A DNA stretch of 64,000 nt, taken from assembly GCA_017506865.1 (NCBI GenBank), contig JAFCMP010000011.1, forward strand, positions 1 to 64,000, read 5' to 3'. The translations under genes and the position numbers were made by a program. Shown in pieces: positions 21,106 through 35,300 of the stretch. How positions within the stretch are numbered: the stretch's first letter is position 1; each line of letters opens with the position of its first letter. The notes below the pieces were generated by a model. It was not told the DNA's origin and did not search any database. It saw nothing but the letters and a program-made list of their open reading frames with translations. This DNA comes from Tribonema minus (taxonomy: Eukaryota; Sar; Xanthophyceae; Tribonematales; Tribonemataceae).

Positions 21106-22240
21106 TCAAGCAGGACATTGATGTAGGTCATGCATCATCAGCGCCAAATCAGCAGGCACTGCATGTAACACCCAGGACATTGCAGTCAAACACAGGCAAG
21201 GCAGCATTGTGATTTGTTGTGAAGGACACGGGCAATTTGAGAGCGTATGGCACAGCATGCTGCAGTGAGCAGGCCACGGCAGCACAATGCAAAGCATCAC
21301 AAGGTACACATTCATGTATGCAAAATGGTGGGGCAGAGACTGAGCCATCTGTTGCACTGCATTTTTGTCCAGCGTTGTCACATGCCCTGCGTAACCTTCT
21401 TGTCCACCAGGCTGAGCCAGGAAGGCGATACACATTTGCCATGGGCAAATGTAAGCATATGCATACTATGCAGTAGCTGCTCCAAATATGTGAGCTCGGA
21501 CAGTTCAGGGGGACATGGTTCAAGGACCATGTGATTCTGAACGCTGAAGACTGGTGGCATAACAGCAATCGATGTGCGCTGTCCGTAGGCTTTGTATGGA
21601 CTTATGCATTTGCTACAGATGAAAACTGCAGGACGAACGAAGGAGCATTCTTTGTGCATGGCTTGCTGACACTTGTCATAGGTCTCCTGTGGCCAAGCTC
21701 CATGACACACGTGGCGCCAGACTTGACTTCGTAGGAATACAAATGGTCATAGTCATGTGTCATGTCATAGAACTGCTTTGCCAACCCTAGAACATGAGGA
21801 CTCTCAAGCAAATCTGCATGTAGTGGCAGCCCATCCGGTGATCCTCCTGTAGCTGGTTGCCCGTAGAGCAACTGCATATGCGCAATTTGAGGGTCCGCAC
21901 GTGATAAATCACCAGGACTCTATGCGTCCTCGGTCTGCGAGCGGCCACTCTGGCACCATCTGCACAAAGTCGCTGCTCACGTCGCTGTGGTGTCTCTCGC
22001 GCACGAGCATCAGACTGCCTAGCCCGACGCGCAGCGAGACGATGCTCACGTTGCTCTGGTGTGTCTCGCACAGACCGCCTAGCACGGTCAACAGCAGACC
22101 GTTGCTCACGTTGCGCTGTGTTGTCTCTCGCATAGGCCGCCTAGCACGGTCAACAGCAAGCCCGTTGCCTCACGCTGCTATCGCGGTGGACACGGCCACT
22201 GTAAGCACCTCTTCGCTTGCGACCTTGCTGCTCTGATGCG
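21106..22240 (-). pseudogene. Helitron-type protein remnant (DUF6570-like region)
   Basis: Read on the minus strand, the first part has charged repeats of the type RDTPEQREHRLAARR and ARETPQRREQRL. Then comes a Cys-containing stretch (CSFVRPAVFICSKC) and PPELSELTYLEQLLHSMHM, followed in another frame by GGQEGYAGHVTTLDKN and QQMAQSLPHHFAYMNVYLV. This series matches the N-terminal part of Helitron helicase proteins, where a DUF6570 domain with PxELxxLTxxEExLI, then GGQ…GHV and LPR-type motifs, precedes the Rep/helicase region. At least one frameshift near 21430 and the absence of the Rep and helicase domains show it is a decayed 5' portion. The family match is from memory of the motif order. 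Confidence 0.6.
21960..22185 (-). repeat. ~60-bp minisatellite in the Helitron remnant
   Basis: Three imperfect tandem units (gttgctcacgttgc…tgtctctcgca…ccgcctagcacggtcaacagc). On the minus strand they code for the RxTPxQRExRL repeats. Units differ by small indels, so the repeat shifts frame between units. Confidence 0.65.
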
Positions 22241-22244
22241 ACGG

Positions 22245-23300
22245 CCGATTGAGTGCCACTGCTGCACGCTGCGGCTGCTGTCACTGCTGCTGCCACTGTC
22301 GCCGACACTGCGCCTCGCCTCGCCCCTCTTTGGTTTCGGTTTCGAAGTTCAACTTTTTTATGAGGACATACAAACTTGAACTTTAAACACCATCCCTAGG
22401 CCTCGCACGAAGTAGAAGGCGTGCGCACGGCGCGCGCTCGCTTGCGCTCGCTCGCGACCGTTGACGCCCGCCGACAACTGCTGCATCTTCTGGCTGAGCT
22501 AGGTACTAGTTCATAGGTCTTAGCATTTGACTTCGAGTTGCTCCGGCAATCGTGATGCCCATACCGGCACTGCAGAGTCCGCAAGTTCCGGTGGACACAA
22601 GCACAGCACCAGTGCTGGTCGCCTCACGGTCAACAACAGTGCAGGCGGCCAGCAGGTGTGACTTCATGGTTGCCGCGGTGACGCAGCGGTGCAGGTGCAA
22701 CTTGCATTTGAGCGTCCATTTGCAGAGCCCCTCCGTATACACTACCATGCCTTGTCCGCTACATTCAATTCAAACACCACACTCAAGTGCAGTTCAAGGT
22801 GCCATTGCAGCGCGAGACTGCAGTGCGAGCAGCCGCAACAAGGAGGCAGATGGTGCTTTGAAGTACAATCAATCATACTATTAAACCAGGACCTAAACCT
22901 TAACCGCAGCTTTCAAAGGCTATTTAATATGCAAAACGCACTGCGCTCCTTGCACCCTGTACAGCCCTACATAGCATATATAACCTGCCTGCCGTTTTGT
23001 GCCCCCCGCCGCCCCCGAAATCAACAATACCTGCATATGTACCCTACCAAGAGCTGAACTCCGTCTCCAGATCCGGCACTGATCCCTACCCAGGCGCCGG
23101 TACAAATTTTGTTCTCACAGTGGGATCTGCAAGCTGAGTACCCGGCATGAAGCTTTAACACCGCCGCTCACAACAGCTGCCTTGACCGCCGTGTCCGATG
23201 AACCTCGTCCCGCGCTGCTGCTCTCGCCCTCCCTCGTTTGACGCCCCCTGTTGTCGTGCGATATGTACTGCGGGCGCAATCCAGCGAGCGCTGCCGAGGC
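22245..23300. other. No confident gene
   Basis: Intergenic DNA downstream of the AAA+ gene. A forward frame at about 22552-22884 has mixed composition but no recognisable domain, ATG context or splice pattern. No tRNA or array repeat is seen. Confidence 0.4.
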
Positions 23301-23305
23301 CGCGC

Positions 23306-26300
23306 TCACATCATCGCCTTCACCTCAGCGTCCGTCATGTGGTGCCCCCCCGCCTCGCACCGCCACCCCCCCGGCTCGCGCAGCCACTTGTACCCCGCGA
23401 CGCACCTCCCGCTGCGCTGTATCGCGTTCTGCACGGCCTGCTCCTGCTTCACCCTCTCCGCCTCCTTGAGCCGCAGCTCTTCCGCTGCTGCAAATTGGTT
23501 CTGCTCGTCGAGTTTTTTTGCGCGCGCCTCCGCGGCCGCGCGCGTCGCCGCTTCCGCCGCCTTGGCCGCCCTCACCGCTGCCGCGCGCCGCACGCGCTCC
23601 AGAGCGAGGCGCTCAATCACCTGCAAAAGTTGGCGCAGTGCGGAGGTTGACGCAGTTTGTTGGGGGTGAAGTTGCGTATTGGCCTCCCACTCTCTAATGA
23701 TGTTGTGTTGAAGAGTGATGACGCCGCAGCACGCATTGACCATTGCCTGTGGCATGTACTTGAGAGCAAGACATACTTGTGCTGCGGGCAGGCTCATATA
23801 CATTCATTTATGAACATGCATTGGTGCATGCATGAAACATTATTGACAACTTGCAGCGCGCGGTGCTCTGAAGATTTGGCATGTACACTGCAGATTGCAC
23901 AGGCAGTACCCAAAAGCCTTGCATCACGTACACTATGTGCTGTGTACTTGAGCAACTCCTGACAACGTGCAACCAAGTTCAAGTGGCACTAGCGATGGCC
24001 TGACATGCGTATCTTCACAGCACAAACCTGCGCACACCATTACAATTCTTGGAGAGTGCCTTCACTGCAGCACTGATAAGTCACCCACCTGTGCCGCCGC
24101 TGCGGTGCTGCACCGCATGGCAGTCGCCAGCGCCGGCGCAAAAGCGGGATCGCGCATGGCGTCCCCGGTGGAGTCCGGAGGCAGCCCGATGGCCTGCGCC
24201 GCTTCCCCAATTGCAGCCCACTCCTCTGGCCCGATGAGACTGCCATCATTGTTGTTAGGTTTAAAGCCACTATGCGCGTCGTCGTGAAGCTCGGACACCG
24301 CGAGCTCATCGCGAGCGGTGGCGGCAGCAGTTGAAGTTGCAGTTGAAGTAGAGCGCTGCGCCGCCGCGCGCAGCGGCGCGTCCTGCAGCCGCAGCGGCGG
24401 CAGCACCAGCGGCGCGCGCCCTCTCGCGGCGGGCGGCGACGGCGGCGGAGGCGACGGCATTGCACCTACCACTCTCTTTAAAGCTTTTTTGAGGTCATCA
24501 GCGGTGACGAGGTCTGCGTCGTCCTGATCGCTGCTGCTGCTGCTGCTGCTGCCGCTGCTGCCGCTGTCGATGTTGTCGGAAGCGCGAGCGGCAACGGCGG
24601 CAAATGCGCCATTGGCCCAGTCGTTGACGGTGCGGCCGTTGGCAAACCCGCGCGCGCGCACAAGCTCCTGCAAGGCAGCCGGGTACATCGGCGTAGTGAC
24701 GCTTTGATGCCGTTGTGTGATGCACACAACCACATACCATGCTACATGTTATTCATAACTATAGCTTTGAGGCGAATGTGAGTACGGCCAGGCCTGTCCA
24801 TGTACGGTGCAGTTGTATGCGCACCCAAAGGTATGCATGTACCTGACATCAGCAACTCATGACGGACGCAGCCATAACATACTTCAGACACATGCCATAA
24901 GCTCATGGAGCAGAGCACCTCTCGGCACATAACACCTGCACGCCCAGAACCTGCTTATCCGAGAGTCAGGCTTTAGGTGAGGGTTCGGGTTTTACCTGTG
25001 CCATTGTAGGCAGCGCCTCTGCAGCAGCGCTCGACAGCTCCAGGCACCCCATCCTTTCAGATCGCAGTGCGCGACGCAGCACTTCCGCAGCGTCCAGGGC
25101 GGTGAAGTCGGGGAAGTGTATGGTGGTGCCAAAGCGGCTCGCGAGGCCCGCGTTGGCGGTCATGAGGGCGTCCATGTCTGCTGGGTATGTGGGGTATGTA
25201 AGGTATACTTGCATGAGTCAGGTATTGGGCTGGAGCAGGGGTGTGTGGAATGCAGTGTCCAAGCATGCAAGGTCAACGTTGAGAAGCTGCACAACGTGTG
25301 CTGCAATGGCGTAACCAGCGGTGTGTGTGTACAGTGTCCAAGCATGTGACTTCAGCACTAACAAGCCACAGGGTGTTTGCAACCATGGTGAAGTTGGTAC
25401 CCGGTGCGAGAACACCACGCTACTGTAAGCAGATTCTGAACACTTCTACACACATCAGGTTCGTGAGACTACAGCAGGGTAAATCCCTCAAGTAGGACAA
25501 GGGCTTCTGGAAACTTGAGTGCTGTCCATTTGGCGAGCAAGTTGTGGGTGCAGAGTAAGAATTCACCGCAGATGGTGCACTGCGCTTTGCGAAATGATCA
25601 AAGTACATGTAGGATGCTGTATGATGACATAACTTGAAGATGTGTACTTCAAGATAAAGTATACTTCGAAGTATATAGCTGTTGCTCAGCAGGCAAAATG
25701 TAATACTCCAGCATCTGACCCCCTTGCCAAACAACTACTGGAAATACCTTTCCAGCACCACTCATTGTTAGCTCACTAAGTTTGTACTTGACAGTGGGGC
25801 TGTTAATGCATGTTGACGTTAAGAACTCGTTCGTAGCCTTTGGACCCTTTCTTGCGCCCTGAACTCTGTTTCCGGAACCCTACATGCACGTACCTGCAGG
25901 ATAGCCCGCCAGAATCACAACCAGCTTGCCTCTGAAACGTTCATCTGTGAGAGACTGCACTATCTGGTCCACTACCTCCTGCATGATGCCTGCGGAGAGG
26001 GCGCGCTGGGGGTTCAGGCCTGCGTTCACAAAACAAAACAAAACGTGATGCAGCAGCACCAACGTGGTTGGGTCAGCGTGACATGATGTGTGGACATGGT
26101 GATGTACTCTAAAGTATTGACCTGTATGGAGGTAGGCCTCAAGGGCCACTGGAGCAAGCAATTGCGAATTCAAGCAACTGGTGTGCACTGCCCACAAGCT
26201 CAGCAAAGCGAGGTACACTTTGGGATCTTCAAGTATTTCAACGTGCTTCAAACAAGGGGTGCTTCTAAGACGTATCGCTGTCACTGCCGAGGTATGTCAC

Positions 26301-29300
26301 ACCCCAGGTGTGCACCTGCTCGTCAACCTTTGATGATAACCCATTACAATGGACCTACTGACAAACAAGACCTTGCAGTCGCTTGCGTGCCGCATAAACC
26401 AACCATTCAACAACGTAAATTGAACAGTGCTTCCACAGTGTCTAAGCTGCAAGAATTCAGTGCATGGACATGCACATTGTTCAATGAAGGCCAGCTGCAC
26501 AAATACATACAACTTTCCTCAATGTGTGCCTGACCCTCTGCCGTATCAGTAGCAAATCATTTCGTGAAAATGGGGAGCCAATCGCCTGATGGGGTGAGAC
26601 CATCAACAGAGCCCCAATGCGCAGCTTCAAATGCTTGCAGAACTTGACAACCTCATCCTCTCAAGAACCCATGCATGCACACACCAAGGCGCACGCACCG
26701 TATGCCTCATCGATAAACAGTGTGCGCCCCAGCGCCTTGTTGAGCATCTCCTTCGTGCGAATGGCCGCCTGCCCCCCTGCAAACCCCGTGGTGAAATCCG
26801 CAGGCGAGCAGGATATGACTTCGTCGCTCTGAAGGACGCCCAGCTCTTTGAACATGCGCCCCATACGCCGCGCCACGGTCGTCTTGCCCTGCACAGGTTG
26901 CGCGTGAGATGCATGTCGGGTTGGTGAAGCGAATCGGCATGTTGCAGTGTTTGCGGGTAGAGCTGGGCCGCCATCAGAACTGGACAGATCATCATTTCCA
27001 GCAAGTATGGAAACGAATCAACAGAACGTAGAGGTCTAGGTGACAAGGGATGATTAGGCGCAAGTGCTTCCACCAACAACCGTGGTCGCCATTGCTGCAG
27101 TCATTGGTCACGAGTCAAACAGTGCCATCATATCCACAGTAGTCAAAATACTTCTGTGTGCAAGCCTTGTAGCATTAGAGGCATGGTGTTCAGTATGGAA
27201 ATGTTTCACGTGTTCGGTAGGCCAGCTCCAGCTGGTAGCCCAACACAGGAGGTTCAGCAGCTATCTATGCACATGGCAAGTGCACAGCCCAGCGCTTCTT
27301 ACTGCCCCAGTGAGCACTGCCGCCAACAGCAGTGCCATGGCGGTTCTTTGTGCTTGATGCCCGGGCATATACTTGCAGATGCCATCACTTGGCCATCATG
27401 CTTCAAGGTTCAGTTGTTACAGTCGTTCCGGACCATTGCGGGGGGCTGCCACATACACACATATACGTACATACATACATACATACATACGCACATACAT
27501 ACGTACAGTGCCGGGGCTGCCCGTGAACCTGAAGTTGAGGCAGACTTTGTCCAGCGGGTCGATGCCGCGACTCTTGGCCATCAGGAACACGGCACGCAGC
27601 CTCGCAAGCTCTGCAGCTGGGCCTTCGCACCCCACAAGATCGCCGAAGAGCTGCTGTGTCAGGTCAGCAGCGCTCGGCGGCTCACGGCCATACTCGGGGT
27701 CAAAGTCCGTTGCGACCTGCAAAGGCACATGATGATGGTTTTGCACGCATATATGGTCTGTACTCAATGCCAAAGTCTGTTGCGACCTACAACGGCAGGG
27801 ACAGACAAGAATGGTATCGCACGCATGGTAAACATGATTTTGTTCATGTACTCGCGGTCAAAGTCCGTTGCGACCTACAGAGGCAGGGGGGGGGGGTATA
27901 CAACAGTGGCATGCGGAAATGGGCAAGAGTGATTCGTCACCGGCTGCCCAAGCTTGGGTTCAGAGTCTGTTGCGACCTGCAAAGGCGGAGACACACGGCA
28001 ATGGCAATGCAGAAATGAGCCAGAATGGTTTTGTGACTGGCACAGCCTGTAGTCGCGGCCAAAGTCCGTTGCAACCTGCAAAGGCGTTGACACACGGCAA
28101 TGACAGTGCCGATATGAGCAGGAATGATCATGTAACCAGCAGCCCATGCTCCGGGCCAATACCTGCTGCGATCTGCAAAGGCGGAGACACATGACAATGA
28201 CAGTGCGGACATGCGCAAGACATACAATGGGGGCATGCAGCATTATAGTAGGAGCTGCCATCAGTGTCGGATGCAGTGGTTCACCAGAGAATTGCTGTAC
28301 TGTGTATCCAGTGTCAAGCTACACAATAGTAGTACTTGAACGCTCCGCAAGTTTGCAACAGTGGTACAGCATCGCAGTGCATGACCAAAGTCAGGCTGTG
28401 TGGCTGGTTGACCACTTTTCTGTATCGGCCCCAGCAGTTGTGCAGCCCATCGATGCAACACTCCACGTTCAAGTTGCAAACTCATTGACGTACACATTTG
28501 CCATAACCCAGAGAGAAACCGCAAGTGATCGGCGAAGAGTCAAGTGGCACAGTGCTATTGTGCTCAGCACATTTCAGCAGATTCAAAGACCGGCAATGGG
28601 AGCAGCAGCAGCGCATGGAGCCGAGACACAGCTGCAGAGTACGGCTGACAAGTGCCGCAGTCTAACAGCTACAGCAATCAGCCAACAAGCTAGCGCGCAC
28701 CAATGCCGCAGCATGAACTTTGTAACCTGAACCCGGTACGTCAGCTGTCCCCCTTCCTCCCCTCCCCCCCTAAACATTGCACTGTGGCTCTCCATGCAGC
28801 ACGTCAGTTTGCTCATGTAGCGATTGCCCCAACAAGTCAAGCAACAGAGGCTTCACGCACACTCACCAGCTCGGTGTCCGTTCTGTGAACTAATTTGCCC
28901 ACCGTTTGGATCGTTCTAATAATAAAACACGATTGCCATCAAGAAACATACTTGCAAACGCTGTGTGCAGTGTGCGTTGGCTCAATGATCGCCCAAACAA
29001 GTCAAGCAGCAAAGGCAGCATGCCCACTCACCAGCTCTGTGCACATTCTGTGTACCGATTTGCTCACCGCATCGCGCATTAAACGCCATGCGCGCACTCA
29101 CCAGCTCTGTGTCCATTCTGTGTGCAAATGATACGACACACTGCTATCGAACACATTAGAGCACAGGCTTTGTTCTATGTCCATTTGCTCGCTGATTGCC
29201 CAAACAAGAAAAACAACATTGACCGTGCGCGCACTCACCAGCTCTGTGTCCATTCTGTGTACTGATTTAATCACTGCACCATGTATCATTTGTGCACCGC

Positions 29301-32300
29301 ATCGCGCGTCAAGGCATATTACACACTCACCAGTTCTGTGTCCATTCTGGCGGCGGCACTGTCATCCCGCCTGCGCCCCTCCTTGCGCACCTTGGCCTCT
29401 CGCAGCAGGTTATCCACCTCACCGCCATTGCCAAAGTGCGTTGCCACATCGCGGCGCCGCGCGAGCACTGCCACCGCTGCCAGACGCGCCTCCACCTGGC
29501 ACAGGTCACACCAAGTTCACCGAGGTCCATCGAAGTTCACATCGGCGTACGCAAAGCTCTGCGATGATGGCAATTGTTCATGACTGGTACAGACCAGAAG
29601 GCATCGAACACAAGACAACATGCACTGCAACACACACCATGTAGAAGTATGCCTTGTCTCTGTATCTTTGTATGTGCAGATCTTTTGACCATGCTCTCTG
29701 TGAACTGAGGCATAAGTGCAGATTAGCATGTACCTTTGCAGTACACAGCTTTGCATTGTGTCTCGCCCTCAACATAACCGCATAAAGTGTGCATGCACGA
29801 GTGGGATGTGCAGCAGGCTGTAACAATATACCAACATACCCCCCACCTTTGCGGTGAGGTGCTCCTTGCGCATCTTCAAGTCCAGTATCTCCAGCAGCTC
29901 CTCATCCGTATAGTCTGCAAAGTTGAAGGCGTCATTCAGGGCAAAGCGCCTCTCCAGCCCAGGGTTGTTGCTTTTCAGCATGCGCTCCATGTCTTCGCGA
30001 TACCCAAGCATCAGCACAGCGCGGTCCTCGCCAGGAACGTTCTGGATCTGTGGAAGGTTGCCAAATCGTTGTGCAGTTACCGCGCGTCAGGCACGCGACG
30101 TGTGTTGAGGTGTGGTGCTGTGCGTGCCAACGTACATTACGCTCTTTGGTGCTGTTTACACACGTTTGTACATCCATCGTTTGAATTACTGCGCAAACAG
30201 CAGCACACCAAAGCAGAAGCTTCAGGAGGTGTAGTGCAATTTGCAAAGGACACATTTGCCTACATTCCATTGAAGTTGCACTGGCAGAGGGGGCAGGGAG
30301 CTTGTGCAATGTGGCGCTTGGCTGACATAGGTGTCAATAACACGGGGGGGTATACTCAAGGGGGAGTCTTGCGGCGAAAAGGGTTGCAATTTGCCTCTTC
30401 ACATCCGAAGCAATCATTGTGAAGAAAGCTCACCATGCTGATTTATACAATTTGATGCATTCGTCTATATGGTGCTTACTGATGCAAGGCCGCTTGAGCC
30501 AGTCATACCTGCATGGCTTTGATTGCCCACCTACTTGTGTGCAGCAGACAAACCAGCGCTGTTTGGGCGTCCACTCACTGTTCAATGGCTCAATATGTGC
30601 AACCTTGGGACCCCAACGACCACCCTCTCAAGTACTTGACACCATTTTTTGCTCATCACCGCGTCAGTGACATGGAAGTTCAACATTGACGTTTCCCGCG
30701 CTTCCACTGCACTGTGACAACACCCAAGTTTGCCTGCCACCGCCCGCGCAACTCATCCATACCTTGAATATCTGCTATATGGCTATTCTCTTTCGTATTC
30801 TAGGACAATAATCACTCAAAATACGTGTCAGCGCCCACATTGCATACCTGCTCGACCAGAGTGTCAATGACGCCGGCGTGGTACGGATCGCTGCCGCCGC
30901 GCACCCCCCCCCCACCGCCCCCCCCGCCCGCCCCTGCATGCAGCCCGTAAGCCTCGTCAATGACACACACACTGCCCTTGGCGGCCTGCAGTATGGACCG
31001 CGTTTTTGTCTCCGATTCCCCTAATACGGAACCGATGAAGTCGCTTGCGGTTTTGGTGTGCGCTTCGCCCTTGGAGAGGAGGCCCAGGTCGCGAAGAATG
31101 CGCGCGTAGAGACGCGCAACTGTTGTCTTGCCCGTACCTGTAGGAGCATCAAGGGGCAGGTGTGTCACGGCTGTGGATTTCTGTCTGATGATGATCAGCG
31201 GGTTGGGGTAGGCATGAGTGCGTAATGTGTGTAGGGGGTGAGCTACGGAGGCAGGGCTACTGTGGCAGAGGGAGGGGGAGTCGCACTCATGCAAACCGTA
31301 ACCATTGCCCTAATACACACTGGCATTGTGCCATTGCGTGCATGCCATCAATGTTAGGCGATGGTCTAGCATTGGAAGCGGTGTGACTTAGCTCCAAGGC
31401 CCACTATGGCATTTGTTGTGATGCTTTTGGCGAATCCACCATTGTATGCAGAAGACAGTGTGAGCCAACCCACCCCAACAGGTAGGTATGCGACAGTAGT
31501 ACTTTCATTTCAAACATACCCTATACCCCTCATGCCTAGTGCAATATGTACCTGGCAAGTTTTTTCCGCAAACAGGTTGCTGCTGGGCGATTCCTTGAAT
31601 GCGGTTGCACACAAACTTCAATATCAACACATTTGGTCCCAAAACATCAACAATGTTCTAAGCAAGCACCACAGTTCATCACAACGGTCCTTTGCCTTGA
31701 CTGGATCAACACATCTATGCGGCCAGATTCATGTGCTGTAGCTATGACTTCCTTCTCAACAAGAATTGGCGCAGATCTATCACATCATAAGCTGAGCACA
31801 AACTTGAAGATTGCCCGCAATGCACTGCACCTGGGTTCCCCAGAAACAGTTTGTTGAGAGAAACGGGCCGCAGCGGGCGGCCCTCTAACTCCAGTGCCGC
31901 ATTGGTCTTCACAAGCTCCGCCAGGTTGAGGATGGAGCGCTTCACGCTCTCCAGGCCCACCAAACCTGCAAGCGGCAATGCGCAGCGAACTTGTCAATCA
32001 ACTTTGTGGTTGCCATTGTATACAGGCAGCTCGATTTGTATTGAGTGCACCTCAAAAGCTCTTGTGAATATGCAACATCGCCTTGATCAGGTTATGCGGC
32101 TGCTGGGTGATCGACCCTGGTTAGTTGCCCACTGCTGGGGCACCTGATGGTCTGAATACTAGCGTGACCCCTATTTGCGCGCAGCCAAAGGCATGTGAGC
32201 AATAGGGTGTTGCATGATTAGCCTTAATTATCAACATCATATTTCAAGGTATTGCGCAAGGCGTAACATTCATAGCCGGTACTAAGCCTGACTTGTTGAA

Positions 32301-35300
32301 GTTCGTGAGAGCTGCCACTTGATGCTTGCTGCCGCTTCACCACATCAAGCATGATACATACAATGTTTAAACATGGTCTGCTGATCCTCCTATCAGAATG
32401 AACCCACTATTTGCTCAACTGTGATGCACGTGTAATCAGGCCCATCGTTGACTGGTGTTTTCAAAACAAGACTCTCAAATGCGCAGAAGTATGTGCGCTT
32501 ATGCACAAATCACCATTAGGTCAATGTTGTTGGTTCACACTCAATGGGCCGCCCGTATTCACTCAATTGACAATGGCTACCTATACCTACTTACACTGCA
32601 GCTTCTGCCACGCCGCTGACTTGCTCAGATCAGGCACAGCCTCGCCAAGCAGATCTGATCGCTCTATGATGTAGGGGTCAGCGTCATGGTTGTGCTTGAG
32701 GCGCATTGTCTGGCGTTGCATTGTCTGCAGCACAGAGAATCAAGCAGTCAAATCAAGTCAGATGAAGGTTGCAAGTAGGGCAGGTTGTGACTTTTACAAA
32801 GTGAGGTGGGCACTGGTGAGAGGTAAATTGACAATGGCAGATAGGCGCAAGGTCGTTACCAGGTTTCATGTTGCGAGCAGACCCTAGAGTAGATGCCACC
32901 TTGTCACAGAGACTGCACACATAAGCAAACAACAGCCAATAAAATCTGCACACAATCCTGTCACCGCAGCCATTTGACAATGACGAGCCGACTCCCTTGA
33001 TAGCCAAATGCAATTTAAAAAACAGCACAGTCTGACTCAGACTCTGACTCACATACCCGTCACCAATCACGCAGCCCACCTACCTTGTCAAACAGGATGT
33101 GCAGGCGCGCGCGTTCGCGCAGCATTCACTCAGACTCTGACTCACATACCTGTAACCAATCATGCAGCCTACCTACCTACCTTGTCAAACAGGATGAGCA
33201 CGGCGCGCGCATTCGCAAACCCCCTCGCCCCCCTCCTCCGCCCCAGCCGCGCAATGGCCACCCTGGCCCACCTATCCCCCTGCTCCTTCCCCGTGTCAGG
33301 GTGGGGACCGGGCTCAAATTGCAGGGGGCGCGTCCCCCTTTTCCCAGCTACCAGCCCCTTAAAGATGGCCAGTAGCTGCGCATCGGAGTAGTCTTCAAAG
33401 GTGAGGGTCTCTGGGAAACGGCTGGGGAGTCCCCTCGTTTTGTTCGAAGAGCTTCTCCATGTCTTTGTGGTAGCCGGCGAGGGCGACAGCGAGGGTGTCG
33501 CGGCGGTTGTCCATCTCTGTCAGCAGATAGTTGAGCACCTGTCGCACGCAAAGATCGGAGCAAGCGACACACTATGTTGAAAAACGTCATATTTTTCTTC
33601 CAAAAGAGTATTCTGAAGATGTGAAATGCAATCTTGTAGCCAAGGTCTGGTAGAGTTGGCCTCCGAACATGGAGTTGCTGATAAAGAGCTTCTCCATGTC
33701 TTTGTGGTAGCCGGCAAGCGCGACGACGCGCGTGTCGCGGCGGTTGTCCATCTCCGTCAGCAGGTAGTTGAGCACCTGCCGCACAGATCGGAGAGTAAGC
33801 GACACAATAGCTTGAAAAGCGCCATATTTCGTTAACAGAATAGTGTTTGAAGGTGGACACGGTAGCTTACAGTGCCATATTTTACTTACAAGATAGTATT
33901 GAAGGTAGGCTTTGCAATCTTGTGGTCAAGGTCTGATAGAGCTGGCCTTCACACGTGGTGCTGATAGAGTGGGTGGTTTTCCGCTGCTGTCAGCAGGGCA
34001 ACCAACACTGCACCCTAGAGACTGTTGTGCATGAGGAGATGGTGCATGCCGGCGTGCCTTAAGTGAACTCAAGGCCAACGCATTGATATGATTGCTATTG
34101 AGCGCTGCTGAGAAGGGGCGCGGGCCGGGGGCGCTTCGCGTTGTTCACAGTCAGCGCTAGCACGTTGTGTACAGTCAGCGCTGGCACGTGAGCCATATAC
34201 ATACCATCAGCACCATATTGCCCCGTGTGAATAGATCACACTACAATTTGTGCAGTGCCTCACCCAGGCAGCGGTGCAAGCGTGTATATGCGCTTGAATG
34301 TGAAAGGCCTTATGTACAGCACAAGTGCTACAAAAGTGTGCTCGAGTGGACACACCTTTCAAGTATACCAGCATGTCACACTCTACAAACCAGACACTTC
34401 TACAGAAAGCAAGAAGCTACATGCTGACCTGCTTGCCCTGCCCCCCCACCCCAGCAGAGAGCAGTGCGTACGCCTCGTCAATAACGAGCACGCCACCATT
34501 GTCCTCTTTCAGAGTGTCCAGCTGCGACTTCAGCAGCGCAATGCCTTGGTCTGCCAAATCTGCCCCTGACGTCTCCACTATGCCGGTGCCGTAGTTCCTG
34601 AAGATTCTCAGGTCCTGTAGCAGGCGCGCATAGAGGCGCGCAACTGTAGTCTTTCCGCTGCCTGCCAGGACAGAGTGGGATTTCATGAAGTGAGTTAGCA
34701 AAGAAACAGCAGAATGACCATCACGTGCACTAGGTATTAACTATGTTTGCATCGATGCAAGAAGTACACGTCAAGTTGGAGGTGGGCTGCGCACCCAGCT
34801 AGACGCGCATACTACGGTGATACATGCATTTGCATATAGTTTAAGCCCATATGCGCACATGAGGACTTGAAGCAGAGTGCATTAGCAGGCGACAGCACTT
34901 CCATGTAGCATCTGGGTCCTTGAGTCCGACTGTCTAACGTGTGACTTTTTGGGTACTAGATGATCATCTGAAGGCGCATCGCTTGAATGAGCATGCACTC
35001 GTGCTTCAGTGCGGGCGCAGCTGGTCCAGTATTGCGGGGCGCACATGAAGAAGACAAGTGAGTCTGTGAGTATCTGCGCCCCCTTTTGTGCTACCTTTTG
35101 TGCGAATGGTTTAGTGGGTGCGGCAGCGACTCAACGGGCGTGAAAGGGGATTGTTGTCGGTCCGAGCTGCAAATCGACTTGCCCAAACATGTTCTGCTGC
35201 CAGGGTCCCCTTGTCGGGTGCACAAGCATTACGTAGCTGCAGCGTCAAGTGGACGCCTCTCTGGTTCAAGCGCTTCAATTAGCAATACGGGACGGGGGAC

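Noticed and set aside
21960-22185. CRISPR-like array
   Set aside because: Only three diverged units without unique spacers, in eukaryotic DNA; they are coding minisatellite repeats.
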